A DNA stretch of 64,000 nt from Aeromonas veronii (GTDB lineage: Bacteria; Pseudomonadota; Gammaproteobacteria; Enterobacterales; Aeromonadaceae), in the NCBI GenBank assembly GCA_041319085.1, contig CP101033.1, forward strand, positions 2,134,501 through 2,198,500, in the 5' to 3' direction. The notes under the pieces are model-generated. The model had not been told where the DNA came from and ran no database searches. It saw nothing but the letters and a program-made list of their open reading frames with translations. The stretch's first letter is position 1; each line of letters opens with the position of its first letter. Shown in pieces: positions 45,201 to 55,540 of the stretch. A program made the translations under genes and the position numbers.

Positions 45201-45284
45201 ATGAAAGAGTTTGTCGTCACTGCCGTTTTCACGGTGTTTTTCACCCTGGTTGCTGTCTCTCTGCCCTCACTGTCACAGTTCTGA
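45201..45284 (+). CDS. 27-residue membrane microprotein
   Basis: The AGGGAGAG ribosome site lies 6-9 bases before an ATG that reads MKEFVVTAVFTVFFTLVAVS then LPSLSQF, one hydrophobic helix behind a short charged start. It stands alone between pfkA and the symporter, downstream of an AT-rich region. The good ribosome site and clean transmembrane segment argue for a real small membrane protein. Between its stop and 45697 I see only a terminator and a doubtful reverse frame. Confidence 0.5.
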   Translation: MKEFVVTAVFTVFFTLVAVSLPSLSQF

Positions 45285-45620
45285 GCCGGATAGAGAGGCA
45301 TCAATCCGGACCGCCCCTCTTTGACATGTCTGTTTAATCGCCACTGAGTGGCGTTTATCAATAACAATGTCGAGATGGACAACATAGATATGATTTCATC
45401 ACGTTGACGCTGTTTCTTTCGCACAAGGGTGTAACCAGGATGGTTTAACCACACTCTGTTTGGCCTGATGGAGTAAAACCAGTAGCAGATCATATCCAGG
45501 GGGAGCCAGGTTCCCCTTTTTGTTACCCGCCATTTTGCAACCACCTCACCCGGCAGCCACTACAACAACCACCGTCAGCAGCCTGTTAAAACCCCTTTCC
45601 CCTGCCTGTTCAACAGATAC

Positions 45621-45655
45621 AAAAAAGCCCCCACCATCATGGCAGGGGCTCGCGT
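45621..45655 (-). terminator. Terminator of the DAACS symporter gene
   Basis: AGCCCC (45626-45631) pairs with GGGGCT (45645-45650). The A run on the left supplies the U tract for leftward transcripts, 45 bases after the symporter stop. Confidence 0.65.
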
Positions 45656-45697
45656 TACGCCGTTTCAGCTCAAGGTTGTCTTGCTCAGCTCAAGCGG

Positions 45698-46939
45698 TTA
45701 TGCCTTGTTCCAACGCTGTGGGTCATATTCCGGGCTAAAGCGGTCAACAATGACGGCGCAGGCTGCATCGCCGGTGATATTGAGGGAGGTGCGGATCATG
45801 TCGAACAGACGATCCAGCGCAAACAGCAGCGGCAGTCCTTCGATGGGGATCCCGGCCGCAAGCAGCACGGCAACCACCAGGAAGCTTGGGCCCGGCACAC
45901 CGGCCTGACCAATCGCGCCCAGAGTGGAGGTCACAATGATGGCCGCCCAGGCACCGAGGCTCAAATCGATGTTGTAAACCTGTGCGAAGAAGATGGCGAC
46001 CAGACCGTAATAGATGGCGTTGCCGCTCATATTGATGGTGGCCCCCAGCGGCAGCACGAAGGAAGCAGTCGCGTTGGTCACTTTCAGATCATGCTCACAG
46101 GTCTCCATATTGACCGGCAGGGTCGCCATGGAAGAGGCGGTGGAGAAGGCTACGATCTGCGGTTTCTTCATGGCCGAGAAGTACTTGCGTACCGGCGTAT
46201 TGGAGAAGAGTGCCACCAGCAGCGGATAGACCACAAAACCGAAGAGCAGGATGGCAGCCACATAGACCACGAACAGCTTGAGCACCAGGGTCAGCACATC
46301 GAAGCCATAGGTACCGATGGCTTCAGCCATCAGACCGAACACCCCGAGTGGCGCGATGATCATCACCTTGTTGATCATCCATACGAAGGCATCTACCAGA
46401 GTATTTAGCCCATCGACCAGCGGCTTGGCCCGCTCGCGCGGCTGTTTGGCCAGCGCAATGCCGAGGAACATGCAGAACACCAGGATCTGCAGGATGTTGG
46501 CTTCGTTGAGGGAGTTGAAGACGTTGGTGGGGATCATGCCAAGCAGGGTGGCAACTGCATCCGGCAACGCCCCTTTATCGGCGTAGTCACCGCCAAACAT
46601 GGAGGCGACGGAAGCGAAATCGACCCCGACGCCTGGCTTGAAAACTTGTCCCATCACCAGTGCCAGTAGCACCGCCAGGGCTGATGTACCAAGAAAGAAA
46701 GCCAGCGTCGCTGCGCCGATCTTGCCCGCGGCGGGGCTAGCGCCCAGATTGGCAGCGCCCGAGAGGATGGCAACCGCCACCAGGGGGATCACCAGCATCT
46801 TGATCAGCTGGATAAACAGGGTACCGAGCGGTGCAAACACGGTGGCTTGTTCACCCATGAACGCCCCGACCACTGCGCCCAGTACCATGGCGACCACAAC
46901 CTGGAAGCCGATGTTTTTAATGAGACCTTTAGTTAACAC
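45698..46939 (-). CDS. Dicarboxylate/amino acid:cation symporter (DAACS family)
   Basis: The 413-residue membrane protein starts MLTKGLIKNIGFQVVVAMVLG. It has the family signatures: the serine-rich hairpin FSTASSMATLPVN, the ATINMSGNAIYYG segment of helix 7, and DRLFDMIRTSLNITGDAACAV in helix 8, where Asp and Arg bind the amino or carboxyl group of the substrate. The Arg in MIRTS favours an acidic substrate such as glutamate, aspartate or a C4-dicarboxylate. It is a lone gene with its own terminator. Confidence 0.9.
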   Translation of the reverse strand: MLTKGLIKNIGFQVVVAMVLGAVVGAFMGEQATVFAPLGTLFIQLIKMLVIPLVAVAILSGAANLGASPAAGKIGAATLAFFLGTSALAVLLALVMGQVFKPGVGVDFASVASMFGGDYADKGALPDAVATLLGMIPTNVFNSLNEANILQILVFCMFLGIALAKQPRERAKPLVDGLNTLVDAFVWMINKVMIIAPLGVFGLMAEAIGTYGFDVLTLVLKLFVVYVAAILLFGFVVYPLLVALFSNTPVRKYFSAMKKPQIVAFSTASSMATLPVNMETCEHDLKVTNATASFVLPLGATINMSGNAIYYGLVAIFFAQVYNIDLSLGAWAAIIVTSTLGAIGQAGVPGPSFLVVAVLLAAGIPIEGLPLLFALDRLFDMIRTSLNITGDAACAVIVDRFSPEYDPQRWNKA

Positions 46940-47208
46940 AATATGTTCCTTTGTATCGAAAAATTCACACTTTCCCAGTGCGGTTAACCGAACAGTAGAA
47001 TAAGCAGCTGCCTACCCCCCTATTTATGGGTGTTATCTCACATTTAATCGCTGTTTTAAATCAGCAAATCGTCAACCACGACTATTAACAAATTTGCGAA
47101 AAACTGCAGATTCAATGCGGCCTCGGCAATTTTTACCTCATGTTCCATGACAACTGACAAAAAATTGTGCTAGTTTGGTTGCGCTAACGTACACACAGGG
47201 ATGTAAAG

Positions 47209-47493
47209 ATGCTGAAAGTTAACGAGTATTTCGACGGAAATGTAAAATCCATCGGTTTTGAGCAAAAAGGTGAGAAATCCACCGTTGGAGTGATGAACGC
47301 CGGTGACTATCTGTTCAACACCGCCGCCCCCGAGCGGATGACGGTGATCAAGGGCGCTCTTACTATCCAGTTGGCTGATGAAGATGAATGGCACACCTAC
47401 AGCCAAGGTGAATTCTTCCTGGTGGCGGGTCACTCCTCCTTCAAGCTGGAAGTGAAAACCCCCACTGCCTATCTGTGTGAGTTTCTCGACTGA
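47209..47493 (+). CDS. ppnP: PpnP, pyrimidine/purine nucleoside phosphorylase
   Basis: The 94-residue small cupin-like protein starts MLKVNEYFDGNVKSIGFEQK. VMNAGDYLFNTAAPERMTVIKGAL and the ending TAYLCEFLD match E. coli PpnP (YaiE, DUF1255), which phosphorolyses several nucleosides. Full family length. It is a single gene. A perfect hairpin GGTTGAAGGGG / CCCCTTCAACC follows at about 47501-47527 without a long T tract. Confidence 0.92.
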   Translation: MLKVNEYFDGNVKSIGFEQKGEKSTVGVMNAGDYLFNTAAPERMTVIKGALTIQLADEDEWHTYSQGEFFLVAGHSSFKLEVKTPTAYLCEFLD

Positions 47494-47500
47494 TCCAGCC

Positions 47501-47527
47501 GGTTGAAGGGGATCAGCCCCTTCAACC
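47501..47527 (+). terminator. Hairpin after ppnP, possible terminator
   Basis: An 11-bp perfect inverted repeat (GGTTGAAGGGG and its complement) with a 5-base loop lies a few bases after the ppnP stop. Only two T follow, so termination is less certain. Confidence 0.5.
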
Positions 47528-47647
47528 TTCCCGGGCAACCGCCTGCCACTTTATCTGTGTCCATGTCACAGCACGGCACATCCCCGCTTTCCATCCACGG
47601 CAAAAAACCTAGAATAAACAGACATAAACCATCACCGGATTGATGTC

Positions 47648-49033
47648 ATGATCAGCGTGTTTGACCTGTTTTCCATCGGAATTGGCCCCTCTTCCTCCCA
47701 TACTGTCGGCCCCATGCGTGCCTCCTACGCCTTCGCCCAGCAGCTCAAGCAGCAAGGCCATCTGCCGCAGGTCACCCGGGTCGAAGTGGAGTGTTACGGC
47801 TCGCTGGGCCAGACCGGCAAAGGGCACGGCACCGGCAAGGCGATCATCCTTGGACTGGCCGGTTTTGAACCCGAATCGGTCGATATCGATGCCATTCCGG
47901 ATCTGCTGGCCCAGGTAGACAAAGCGCAGAGCCTGCTGCTGGCCGGCCAGCAACCAAGCCACTTCCCCCGCAGCGGCGCCATCATCTTCAACCGTCGCAA
48001 GACCCTGCCAGCCCACACCAACGGCATGACCCTGCGCGCCTTTAGCGCCGGCAACGTCCTGCTGTTTAGCCAGACTTATTACTCCATCGGCGGCGGCTTC
48101 ATCATCGAAGAGAGCCACTTCGCCACCGCCAAGGAGGACGCAGCCAAATCGGATGCCGAACACCCGGTCCCCTACCCGTTCGACAGCGGCGCCCAACTGC
48201 TGGCCCACTGTCAGGAGAGCGGCCTCTCTATTTCGGGGCTGATCCTTGCCAACGAACGGGTCTTTCGCAGTGATGAGCAGATAAAAGCGGGACTGCGCAA
48301 GATCTGGCAAGCGATGCAGGGCTGCGTCGAGCGGGGCTGCAAGAGTGAAGGCGTCTTGCCGGGCGGCCTCAAGGTACAGCGCCGTGCCCCGGGGCTGTTC
48401 CGCCAGCTCAGTTGCGAGACCAACTTCAACAAGGATCCGTTGATGGTGATGGAATGGGTCGACCTGTTTGCGCTTGCCGTCAATGAAGAGAACGCCGCCG
48501 GTGGGCGGGTGGTGACCGCCCCCACCAACGGCGCTGCGGGCATCATCCCGGCCGTACTGCACTACTACGATCGCTTCGTCCACAAGGTGGATGACGAGAC
48601 GCTGGTGCGCTACTTCCTAACCGCCGCCGCCATCGGCATCTTATATAAGAAGAACGCCTCCCTCTCCGGCGCCGAAGTGGGCTGTCAGGGGGAAGTAGGG
48701 GTCGCCTGCTCCATGGCTGCCGGGGCGCTGACCGAACTGCTGGGCGGCAGCCCGGCCATGGTGGAAAATGCCGCCGAGATCGGCATGGAGCACAATCTCG
48801 GGCTAACCTGCGATCCCATCGGCGGGCTGGTGCAGGTGCCCTGCATCGAACGCAACGCCATGGGGGCGGTCAAGGCGATCAATGCCGCCCGCCTCGCCCT
48901 GCGCGGCACCGGCGAGCACAAGGTGTCGCTGGACAAGGTGATCAAGACCATGTGGGAGACCGGTAACGACATGAAAACCAAATACAAGGAGACGGCCCGG
49001 GGCGGCCTCGCCGTTAACATTACTGAATGTTAA
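47648..49033 (+). CDS. L-serine dehydratase (first of two tandem paralogs)
   Basis: The 461-residue iron-sulfur enzyme converts L-serine to pyruvate and ammonia. The N-terminal beta domain ([23 protein letters not shown]) and the alpha domain with [24 protein letters not shown] are present. The cluster cysteines are in [36 protein letters not shown]. It differs from the second copy by more substitutions and two short insertions (for example [11 protein letters not shown]). A terminator at 49066-49092 separates the two, so they are likely regulated separately. Confidence 0.93.
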   Translation: MISVFDLFSIGIGPSSSHTVGPMRASYAFAQQLKQQGHLPQVTRVEVECYGSLGQTGKGHGTGKAIILGLAGFEPESVDIDAIPDLLAQVDKAQSLLLAGQQPSHFPRSGAIIFNRRKTLPAHTNGMTLRAFSAGNVLLFSQTYYSIGGGFIIEESHFATAKEDAAKSDAEHPVPYPFDSGAQLLAHCQESGLSISGLILANERVFRSDEQIKAGLRKIWQAMQGCVERGCKSEGVLPGGLKVQRRAPGLFRQLSCETNFNKDPLMVMEWVDLFALAVNEENAAGGRVVTAPTNGAAGIIPAVLHYYDRFVHKVDDETLVRYFLTAAAIGILYKKNASLSGAEVGCQGEVGVACSMAAGALTELLGGSPAMVENAAEIGMEHNLGLTCDPIGGLVQVPCIERNAMGAVKAINAARLALRGTGEHKVSLDKVIKTMWETGNDMKTKYKETARGGLAVNITEC

Positions 49034-49065
49034 AAAACCGCGATTGACTCCATTTAGTTACGAAA

Positions 49066-49092
49066 TGCCCGGCATCGCCGGGTATTTTTATG
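49066..49092 (+). terminator. Terminator between the two serine dehydratase genes
   Basis: TGCCCGGC / GCCGGGTA hairpin followed by TTTTT, about 35 bases after the stop. Confidence 0.8.
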
Positions 49093-49308
49093 GGCAAACG
49101 CTTAACAAAATGGATAAACACAAAAATAAATTTTATACTCGCGCCTCAAATTCAACAAAAATAGATCCATTTCAACTTTTTTTAGGCTCAGAGCCGTTAC
49201 ACTACGGTTATCTGCTTCTGTGACCAGCGCTGACAAGCGCGTTCCATGGATCTCCCGAATTTTTGTGAGTGGGCATGCCGCCCCCTTCTACCCTGAGGTA
49301 ATAGTGAC

Positions 49309-50679
49309 ATGATCAGCGTTTTTGATATCTTCAAAATCGGTGTAGGCCCCTCCTCTTCCCACACTGTAGGCCCGATGAAAGCGGCCAAACAGTTTGTTGA
49401 CGAGCTGCGTGCGGGCGGCAAGATCCGCGATATCACCCGGATCAATGTCGATGTCTACGGCTCCCTCTCCTGGACCGGCAAAGGCCACCATACCGACACC
49501 GCCATCATCATGGGCCTGGCTGGCAACCTGCCAGAAAACGTCGATATCGATGCGATCCCCGAGTTTATCTCCCGTGTTGAACAGACCGAACGCCTGCCGA
49601 TCGGCCTGCACTGCCACACCGTCAGCTTCCCGCGCGATGCCATGGTATTCCATGACGAAGCCCTGCTGCTGCACGAAAACGGCATGAAGCTGAGCGCCCT
49701 GATCGAAGACGAAGTGGTTTACAGCAAGACCTACTACTCCATCGGTGGTGGTTTCATCGTTGACGAAGAGAACTTTGGCAAAGCTGACAACGGCGACATG
49801 TCCGTGCGCTATCCGTTCAAGAGCGCCGCTGAACTGGTTGCCCACTGCAGCCAGACCGGTCTCTCCATCTCCGCCCTGATGCTGGAGAACGAGAAGTGCT
49901 TCAACACCCCGGAAGAGATCTACAAGAAGTTCGGCAAGATCTGGAATACCATGCGCGAAGGTATCGAGCGCGGCTGCCGCACTGAAGGTGTCTTGGCCGG
50001 CCCGCTGCGCGTCCCCCGTCGTGCGGCTCCGCTCTACCGCCAGCTCAACACCAACGAGAACCTCTCCAACGATCCGATGAACATCGTTGACTGGGTCAAC
50101 ATGTTCGCCCTGGCAGTCAGTGAAGAGAATGCGGCCGGTGGCCGCGTGGTCACTGCTCCGACCAACGGTGCTGCCGGTATCATCCCGGCCGTTCTGGCCT
50201 ACTACGACAAGTTCATCCAGCCGGTTGGCCGCGACGAGTATACCCGTTTTTATCTGGCTGCCGGTGCCGTCGGTATCCTCTACAAGATGAACGCCTCCAT
50301 CTCCGGTGCCGAAGTGGGCTGCCAAGGTGAAGTGGGTGTCTCCTGCTCCATGGCCGCTGCCGGTCTGACCGAATTGATGGGCGGCAGCCCCGAGCATGTT
50401 TGTGAGGCCGCCGAAATCGGCATGGAGCACAACCTGGGTCTGACCTGTGATCCGGTTGCCGGTCAGGTACAGGTGCCTTGCATCGAGCGTAACGCCATCG
50501 CGGCCATGAAGGCGGTCAACGCCTCCCGCATGGCGCTGCGTCGCACCTCCCAGCCACGCGTCTCCCTGGATAAGGTGATCGAGACCATGTACATCACCGG
50601 CAAGGACATGGACTCCAAGTACCGTGAAACCTCCCGTGGTGGTCTGGCCATCAAGGTGATGCAGGTTGCTTGCGAATAA
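49309..50679 (+). CDS. sdaA: L-serine dehydratase (second tandem paralog)
   Basis: The 456-residue protein has the same layout as its neighbour: [43 protein letters not shown], and cluster cysteines in [17 protein letters not shown] and [16 protein letters not shown]. Its codon use looks more biased toward highly expressed genes than that of the first copy. The E. coli counterparts are sdaA and sdaB; which paralog corresponds to which cannot be decided here, so the symbol is provisional. A terminator follows. Confidence 0.93.
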   Translation: MISVFDIFKIGVGPSSSHTVGPMKAAKQFVDELRAGGKIRDITRINVDVYGSLSWTGKGHHTDTAIIMGLAGNLPENVDIDAIPEFISRVEQTERLPIGLHCHTVSFPRDAMVFHDEALLLHENGMKLSALIEDEVVYSKTYYSIGGGFIVDEENFGKADNGDMSVRYPFKSAAELVAHCSQTGLSISALMLENEKCFNTPEEIYKKFGKIWNTMREGIERGCRTEGVLAGPLRVPRRAAPLYRQLNTNENLSNDPMNIVDWVNMFALAVSEENAAGGRVVTAPTNGAAGIIPAVLAYYDKFIQPVGRDEYTRFYLAAGAVGILYKMNASISGAEVGCQGEVGVSCSMAAAGLTELMGGSPEHVCEAAEIGMEHNLGLTCDPVAGQVQVPCIERNAIAAMKAVNASRMALRRTSQPRVSLDKVIETMYITGKDMDSKYRETSRGGLAIKVMQVACE

Positions 50680-50703
50680 ATAAGGGTTGCGACCCTCATC
50701 TGA

Positions 50704-50732
50704 AAAAGGCGGGATATCCCGCCTTTTTTATT
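50704..50732 (+). terminator. Terminator after the second serine dehydratase
   Basis: AAAGGCGGG / CCCGCCTTT stem around ATAT with a long T tract, 25 bases after the stop. The following stretch to the IS66 element (50,733-51,054) shows no gene I can support. Confidence 0.9.
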
Positions 50733-51062
50733 GTCCAAATAGGATGCCGAACGCCTTATACCGGTCATTATCACGGCACTGCATCGCTGATACGCCACTG
50801 CGCTGCTGGTTGCCTTATCTGAATGCCTGCAGTGTGGCGGATGCAGATCTGCCTTCATAATGACAAAAAATTAATAGTAAAAACAGTCTGTTATGACATT
50901 TTTCCAGCCACAACACATCGTGCAGATTTTGTTCAGTGCAGGTTATCACCGCCCTCTTTGTCCCCTATTATCATACGCAACTCATCACACCGTGGAAACA
51001 AACAAGAGAGCCCAAGGAGTGAGTCGAAAATAATCGATGAATGAGCCAATAGCCGTTGAAAT

Positions 51063-52596
51063 GTAACTGTTCACCCGCAGGGTATTGACAGGCAAATAAT
51101 GATACGATCGTCTCTTGATCCACATTTGCTTCTTGTTTGATCCTGCCCATCAGGCAACCTTGTCTTCATGAACAGGAACAACACGCCTCCACCAGGATTG
51201 CCGCTCACGCTGGAGCAGGCCAATGAGCTGATTTACAAGCTACTCGACCGTATTGCCGAGCTGGAGGATCGCCTTAATCAACACAGCGGCAATTCATCCA
51301 AGCCGCCATCCAGCGATGGCGCAGCGGCCCCACGCTCTGAGCGCAAACGGCCTGCTTCTGGCAAGAAGCGGGGGCACAGCCCGGCCACAAGGGGAGCCGG
51401 CGCGAACTGCATCCCCATGATGCCCGGCTGACGACAACGGCTCACTATCCGGCGTCGGAGTGCCTCTGTTGCGGTGGCAACGTCTTGCCTCATGCCAAAC
51501 CCTACCGCGTGCATCAGGTGTTTGAACTGCCCGAGGTAAGCTACTTCGTCACTGAGCATCGGCTGTTTCGGGGCACCTGCACTCACTGCGTGACCAGTGC
51601 CCAGGCTGAGCTGCCCGAGACGATCAGCAGCTGCCAGATGGGCACCCATTTACTCAGTTACATTGCCCTGCAAAGTGGCCAGTTCCATCAGAGCATCAGC
51701 CAGATACAGCAGCAGCTTAAACAGCACTTCGGCCTGACCTTCAGTCGCGGTGCCATCAGCGAGGCGCAGGGCCGGGTGAGCGCCATGCTCACCCCCACGC
51801 ACCAGGCCATCAAGCGGCAGGTGCAGTCGGCAAGCCATATCCATGCCGATGAGACCCGGCACCAGCGCGGTGGCGAGCGGCGCTGGATGTGGTTGGCGCT
51901 GAGCAAGATTGCGGTCTGCTTCATGACCGCCTACGGGCGTGGTCAGGATGCCGCCAAGCGGTTGCTGGGTTCTGAACTCGATGGCGTGTTGGTGACAGAT
52001 CAGTACGCCGGTTACCGCTTCATCGATGCCAGTCAGCGTCAGCTGTGCTGGGCCCATGTGGCGCGCAATGTGGCCGCAATAGCCGATAGCAGTGATGACG
52101 TTAATCAGCTAATCGGAGCCCGCCTGGTCCTGCTGGCAGACAGCGTGTTCAGGGCCAGGCACCGATGGGAAAACGGTCTGCTGAGCAAAGAGCGTTATCT
52201 GCGAAGGCTCAGGCGATACAGGCAAAACTGGCGCAAGCGGTTGGAATTGGGAGCGTTATGGTGCACCAAGCGTTACCGTGGGCGCTGTGAACTCTTGCTC
52301 CGGGATGACGAGATGCTGTGGCGGTTCATGAACGATGATGAGCTCGCCTTGACTAACAACGAGGCGGAGCGAGCCCTGCGCGGTTATGTGCTGTGGCGTA
52401 AGGGAAGCTTTGGCGTTTGGTCTCATCGAGGGGAACAATTTCGCCAGCGCATCCTGTCATTGGTGGAGACCGCCAAAAAACTGGGTCGTTGTCCTCAGGA
52501 GTGGTTGCGAGCAGTTGTTCGTGCTTGCATCGAGAAAACAGATTACCCCATTCCTGTCGAATTGTGTGTGTCAAGCCCCTGTCGGTGAACGCTTAC
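51063..52596 (+). mobile_element. IS66-family insertion sequence (single-transposase type), complete ends
   Basis: The 1534-bp element has 28-base imperfect inverted repeats at 51063-51090 (starting GTAACTGTTCACCC) and 52569-52596 (complement starting GTAAGCGTTCACCG). It is flanked by a perfect 8-bp direct repeat GTTGAAAT (51055-51062 and 52597-52604), the size expected for IS66. It carries only the large transposase, without tnpA and tnpB, like the ISBst12 subgroup. The intact duplication suggests a recent insertion into the sda-ycgL intergenic region. Confidence 0.93.
51168..52588 (+). pseudogene. IS66-type transposase in two frames
   Basis: The first frame (51168-51431) gives the coiled-coil and SGNSSKPPSSDG start of IS66 transposases. 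At a run of five G (51370-51374) the frame changes. The continuation GAQPGHKGSRRELHPHDARL reads in the frame that holds the rest (51485-52588), with catalytic residues in HADETRH, DQYAGY and NNEAERAL. One extra G would restore a protein of about 472 residues. Either the copy is inactivated, or frameshifting or a sequencing error is involved. Confidence 0.85.
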
Positions 52597-52807
52597 GTTG
52601 AAATGGAGGATATGAGGGCACGCCACTCGCTATTTTTGTGAGCGCCAGCAAAGGTTGAGGATATGGTGTTGGGAGCAGATTGACTTTCTATTTAAACAGC
52701 GAAAAGTGAATATCCCCAAAGGTAGGGTTTAATTTGGCCAGATCCTGTCACGGGATTATCGCAAACCACCTCACCGGGGCCGGAATGCGTCATGCAGAGG
52801 CACCAAA

Positions 52808-52842
52808 AAATAGCCCCGCTCGGCAGAACGCACCACGGGGCT
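52808..52842 (-). terminator. ycgL terminator
   Basis: AGCCCCG / CGGGGCT stem with a loop of about 15 bases; A run on the left is the U tract for the leftward ycgL transcript. It lies just after the ycgL stop. Confidence 0.6.
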
Positions 52843-52848
52843 GGATAT

Positions 52849-53127
52849 TCAGGATGGTTTTTTCAGGCTGGCCTTGTGCTGCTCCAGCAAATTCTCGGGC
52901 GGCGGCGGCACCTGCAGATAGAATCCCTGACTGGTCAGTGCGGCCATCACCTTGCCGACATCAGCCAGCCCCAAGGGCTTGGCCGGGTCCAGCTTGGTCA
53001 TCAGCACCAGGTCGGGGCGCCCGAATGCGCTCAACAATGGCTCGGGAACGCGGGAGAAATCCTCTCTTTTTTCAACAAAAAGGTAGGTCTCGGCTTTTTT
53101 GCGACTTTTATAGACTGCACACAACAT
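52849..53127 (-). CDS. ycgL: YcgL-domain protein
   Basis: The 92-residue protein starts MLCAVYKSRKKAETYLFVEK. FSRVPEPLLSAFGRPDLVLMTKLDP and GFYLQVPPPPENLL are the YcgL family signature. Function is not known. It is divergent from minC, the usual arrangement in gammaproteobacteria, which confirms the call. Confidence 0.93.
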   Translation of the reverse strand: MLCAVYKSRKKAETYLFVEKREDFSRVPEPLLSAFGRPDLVLMTKLDPAKPLGLADVGKVMAALTSQGFYLQVPPPPENLLEQHKASLKKPS

Positions 53128-53233
53128 GGAAATTGATATAATCCGATGAGTTTATTGCCTCTGATGGGGGCAAACTATAACATCAGGAATTGAATAACAA
53201 TAACGGATTACCGTCTCGGTTCGGGGAAGATTC

Positions 53234-53941
53234 ATGGTTGAGCGCGATAACGAATTGAAAGGAACCACCTTCACTATTTCTGTGTTGCATCTCAGCGATG
53301 GCGAGCCTGAGCGGATACGTCAGTTGTTGGCCGAAAAAGTGGCCCGCGCCCCCTACTTTTTTAATTGTGCGCCGCTGGTGATCAATGTTTCCCGACTGGA
53401 ACATATTCCCGATTTCGAACAGCTTAAGGAGCTGGTAGAGTCCGAAGAGTTTGTGCTGGTCGGCATCACGGGGGCACGCAGTGAAGAGATGAAGACAGCT
53501 GCCAAGGCGGTGGGACTGGCCGTGATGGCGTCAGGCAAGAGTCGCAAGAGCGAACCGCCCCCCGAGCCTGCGCCCCCTGTGGTGATCCCCGACCCCGAAC
53601 CTGCCCCTTTGATCCCAAGCAAGATACATGTGGGACCAATTCGTTCCGGCCAGCAGATTTACGCCGCCGGCACCTCGCTGGTGGTGCTGGGTTCCGTCAG
53701 TGCGGGAGCCGAAGTCCTCGCCGACGACAGCATTCATATTTATGGCGCCCTGCGTGGCAGAGCCATTGCCGGCGCCCGGGGCAACACCCAGGCCCGGATC
53801 TATTGCCAGCAATTACAGGCCGAGCTGCTCTCCATTGCGGGCACATTCCAACTGAGCGATGCATTGCCGGCAGGCCTGATCCAGCAACCGGTACACATCC
53901 GGCTGGACAACGAACAACTCCGAATAGACCGTATCAAATAG
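53234..53941 (+). CDS. minC: MinC, septum-site inhibitor
   Basis: The 235-residue protein blocks FtsZ polymerisation away from midcell. It has an N-terminal FtsZ-binding domain (residues 1-110), a Pro/Glu linker (SEPPPEPAPPVVIPDPEPAP) and the C-terminal beta-helix (VGPIRSGQQIYAAGTSLVVLG ... HIYGALRGRAIAGARG) that binds MinD and dimerises. It is first of the minCDE operon, with an 18-base gap to minD. Confidence 0.96.
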   Translation: MVERDNELKGTTFTISVLHLSDGEPERIRQLLAEKVARAPYFFNCAPLVINVSRLEHIPDFEQLKELVESEEFVLVGITGARSEEMKTAAKAVGLAVMASGKSRKSEPPPEPAPPVVIPDPEPAPLIPSKIHVGPIRSGQQIYAAGTSLVVLGSVSAGAEVLADDSIHIYGALRGRAIAGARGNTQARIYCQQLQAELLSIAGTFQLSDALPAGLIQQPVHIRLDNEQLRIDRIK

Positions 53942-53959
53942 AGTTACAAGGAAGCGAGA

Positions 53960-54772
53960 ATGGCGCGAATCATAGTCGTTACATCGGGTAAAGGTGGCGT
54001 TGGCAAGACCACAACCAGTGCGGCCCTGAGCACTGGCTTAGCCCAGCGTGGTCACAAGACAGTGGTCATTGACTTTGACATCGGTCTGAGAAACCTGGAT
54101 CTCATCATGGGCTGCGAGCGCCGCGTGGTGTATGACTTCGTCAACGTCATCAACGGGGAAGCAAACCTTAATCAGGCGCTGATCAAGGACAAACGCTCGG
54201 AAAACCTGTTTATCCTGCCCGCCTCCCAAACCCGGGACAAAGATGCCCTCACCCGTGAGGGGGTCGAGAAGATCCTGGATCAGCTGGCGGAGATGAAGTT
54301 CGACTACATCGTCTGCGACTCCCCGGCGGGGATCGAGGCAGGCGCGCTGATGGCGCTCTATTTTGCCGACGAGGCCATCGTCACCACCAACCCGGAAGTC
54401 TCTTCCGTGCGTGACTCCGACCGCATCCTTGGCATCCTGGCCTCCAAGTCCCGTCGTGCCGAGCGGGGTGAAGACCCCATCAAGGAGCACCTGCTACTGA
54501 CCCGCTACTGCCCGACCCGCGTCAACCGCGGCGACATGCTGAGCGTGCAGGATGTGCAGGAGATCTTGGCCATCCCGCTGCTCGGGGTGATCCCGGAGTC
54601 CCAGGCGGTGCTGCGCGCCTCCAACTCCGGCGAACCAGTCATTCTGGACAAGGAGTCCGATGCCGGTCAGGCCTATGAAGATGCGGTGTCCCGCCTGTTG
54701 GGCGATGCCAAGGAATTTCGTTTTCTGGAAGAAGAGAAGAAGGGCTTCTTTAGCCGACTGTTCGGGAGTTAA
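53960..54772 (+). CDS. minD: MinD, septum-site ATPase
   Basis: The 270-residue deviant-Walker ATPase begins [20 protein letters not shown] with the signature Lys in [20 protein letters not shown] and the C-terminal amphipathic membrane-targeting helix ([11 protein letters not shown]) are present. It recruits MinC to the membrane and oscillates under MinE control. It is 2 bases upstream of minE. Confidence 0.97.
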   Translation: MARIIVVTSGKGGVGKTTTSAALSTGLAQRGHKTVVIDFDIGLRNLDLIMGCERRVVYDFVNVINGEANLNQALIKDKRSENLFILPASQTRDKDALTREGVEKILDQLAEMKFDYIVCDSPAGIEAGALMALYFADEAIVTTNPEVSSVRDSDRILGILASKSRRAERGEDPIKEHLLLTRYCPTRVNRGDMLSVQDVQEILAIPLLGVIPESQAVLRASNSGEPVILDKESDAGQAYEDAVSRLLGDAKEFRFLEEEKKGFFSRLFGS

Positions 54773-54774
54773 AC

Positions 54775-55041
54775 ATGTCATTATTGGATTATTTTCGTTC
54801 CAACAAGAAACAGAACACCGCACAACTGGCCAAAGAGCGGTTGCAAATCATTGTTGCTCACGAGCGTTCATCCAGAGGGGGGCCGGATTACCTGCCCCAG
54901 CTCAAGCAGGATATCCTCGATGTGATCCGCAAATACGTCAACATTGATCCGGAGAAGATAACCGTCCAACTGGATCAGAAGAGTGATGAGCTGTCGGTAC
55001 TGGAGCTCAACATCACCTTCGCCGATGACAAGAAGGGATGA
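54775..55041 (+). CDS. minE: MinE, topological specificity factor
   Basis: The 88-residue protein starts [20 protein letters not shown], the membrane-targeting and MinD-binding part, followed by [35 protein letters not shown] and the dimerising beta sheet. Full family length. A hairpin with a T tract (about 55079-55109) ends the operon. Confidence 0.97.
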   Translation: MSLLDYFRSNKKQNTAQLAKERLQIIVAHERSSRGGPDYLPQLKQDILDVIRKYVNIDPEKITVQLDQKSDELSVLELNITFADDKKG

Positions 55042-55078
55042 GCTGACGCCCTATGCGTGACCCCTTGCCCCAATGAAG

Positions 55079-55109
55079 ACCGGATCCTGTCACTGGATCT
55101 GGTTTTTTA
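55079..55109 (+). terminator. minCDE terminator
   Basis: CCGGATCC / GGATCTGG stem (with a G-U-type pair) and loop TGTCACT, followed by TTTTTT. Confidence 0.8.
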
Positions 55110-55213
55110 TTGGCACAAAAACAGCTCACGGCGGCACGACTCATCTCACCAAGGGGTCTGCCGACCGCTAGATTTTACGCCGCACCTTTTCTCTTTTCTG
55201 GAACAGACCGCTT

Positions 55214-55540
55214 ATGTCTATGAATGACGAAATACACAGCGTCGAGGAACTGCTCGATACCGCCCTAGAACTCTTTATGGAGCTGGCCTCTGACAACCTG
55301 CCTGAGCATGAGATCGCCCGCTTCAATCAGGAGTTCAACGACCGCGGCCTGCTGGCCGAAACCGACCCTGCCGATGACTGGGAAGCGGACGTGGGTTTTG
55401 CGGTGAGCGACACCGACTATGCCGAAATCTGGGTTGGTCTTGGCAACGAAGAACAAGAGTATGAGCACCTGTTTGCCCGTATGCTGCTCTCCCGCCGTGT
55501 TGACGAGAAGTTCTGCCACATCGAATGGCTGCCCCAATAA
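55214..55540 (+). CDS. yciU: YciU/HI1450-type acidic protein (putative dsDNA mimic), copy 1
   Basis: The 108-residue acidic protein has LDTALELFMELASDNLPEHEIARFN, DPADDWEADVGFAVSDTDYAEIWVGLG and LFARMLLSRRVDEKFCHIEWL, the DUF440 pattern. The family's structure (HI1450) mimics double-stranded DNA by its acidic surface; the target is uncertain. It overlaps mtgA by 16 bases. A second family member follows mtgA at 56596. Confidence 0.88.
   Translation: MSMNDEIHSVEELLDTALELFMELASDNLPEHEIARFNQEFNDRGLLAETDPADDWEADVGFAVSDTDYAEIWVGLGNEEQEYEHLFARMLLSRRVDEKFCHIEWLPQ

Noticed and set aside
45134..45544. Minus-strand ORF of 136 residues between pfkA and the symporter
   Set aside because: No ribosome site or protein-like pattern, and it overlaps the small membrane ORF with a good ribosome site.
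51168..51431. Reading the short IS66 ORF as a separate tnpA or tnpB gene
   Set aside because: Its sequence is the N-terminus of the large transposase, and the frame continues after a one-base shift.
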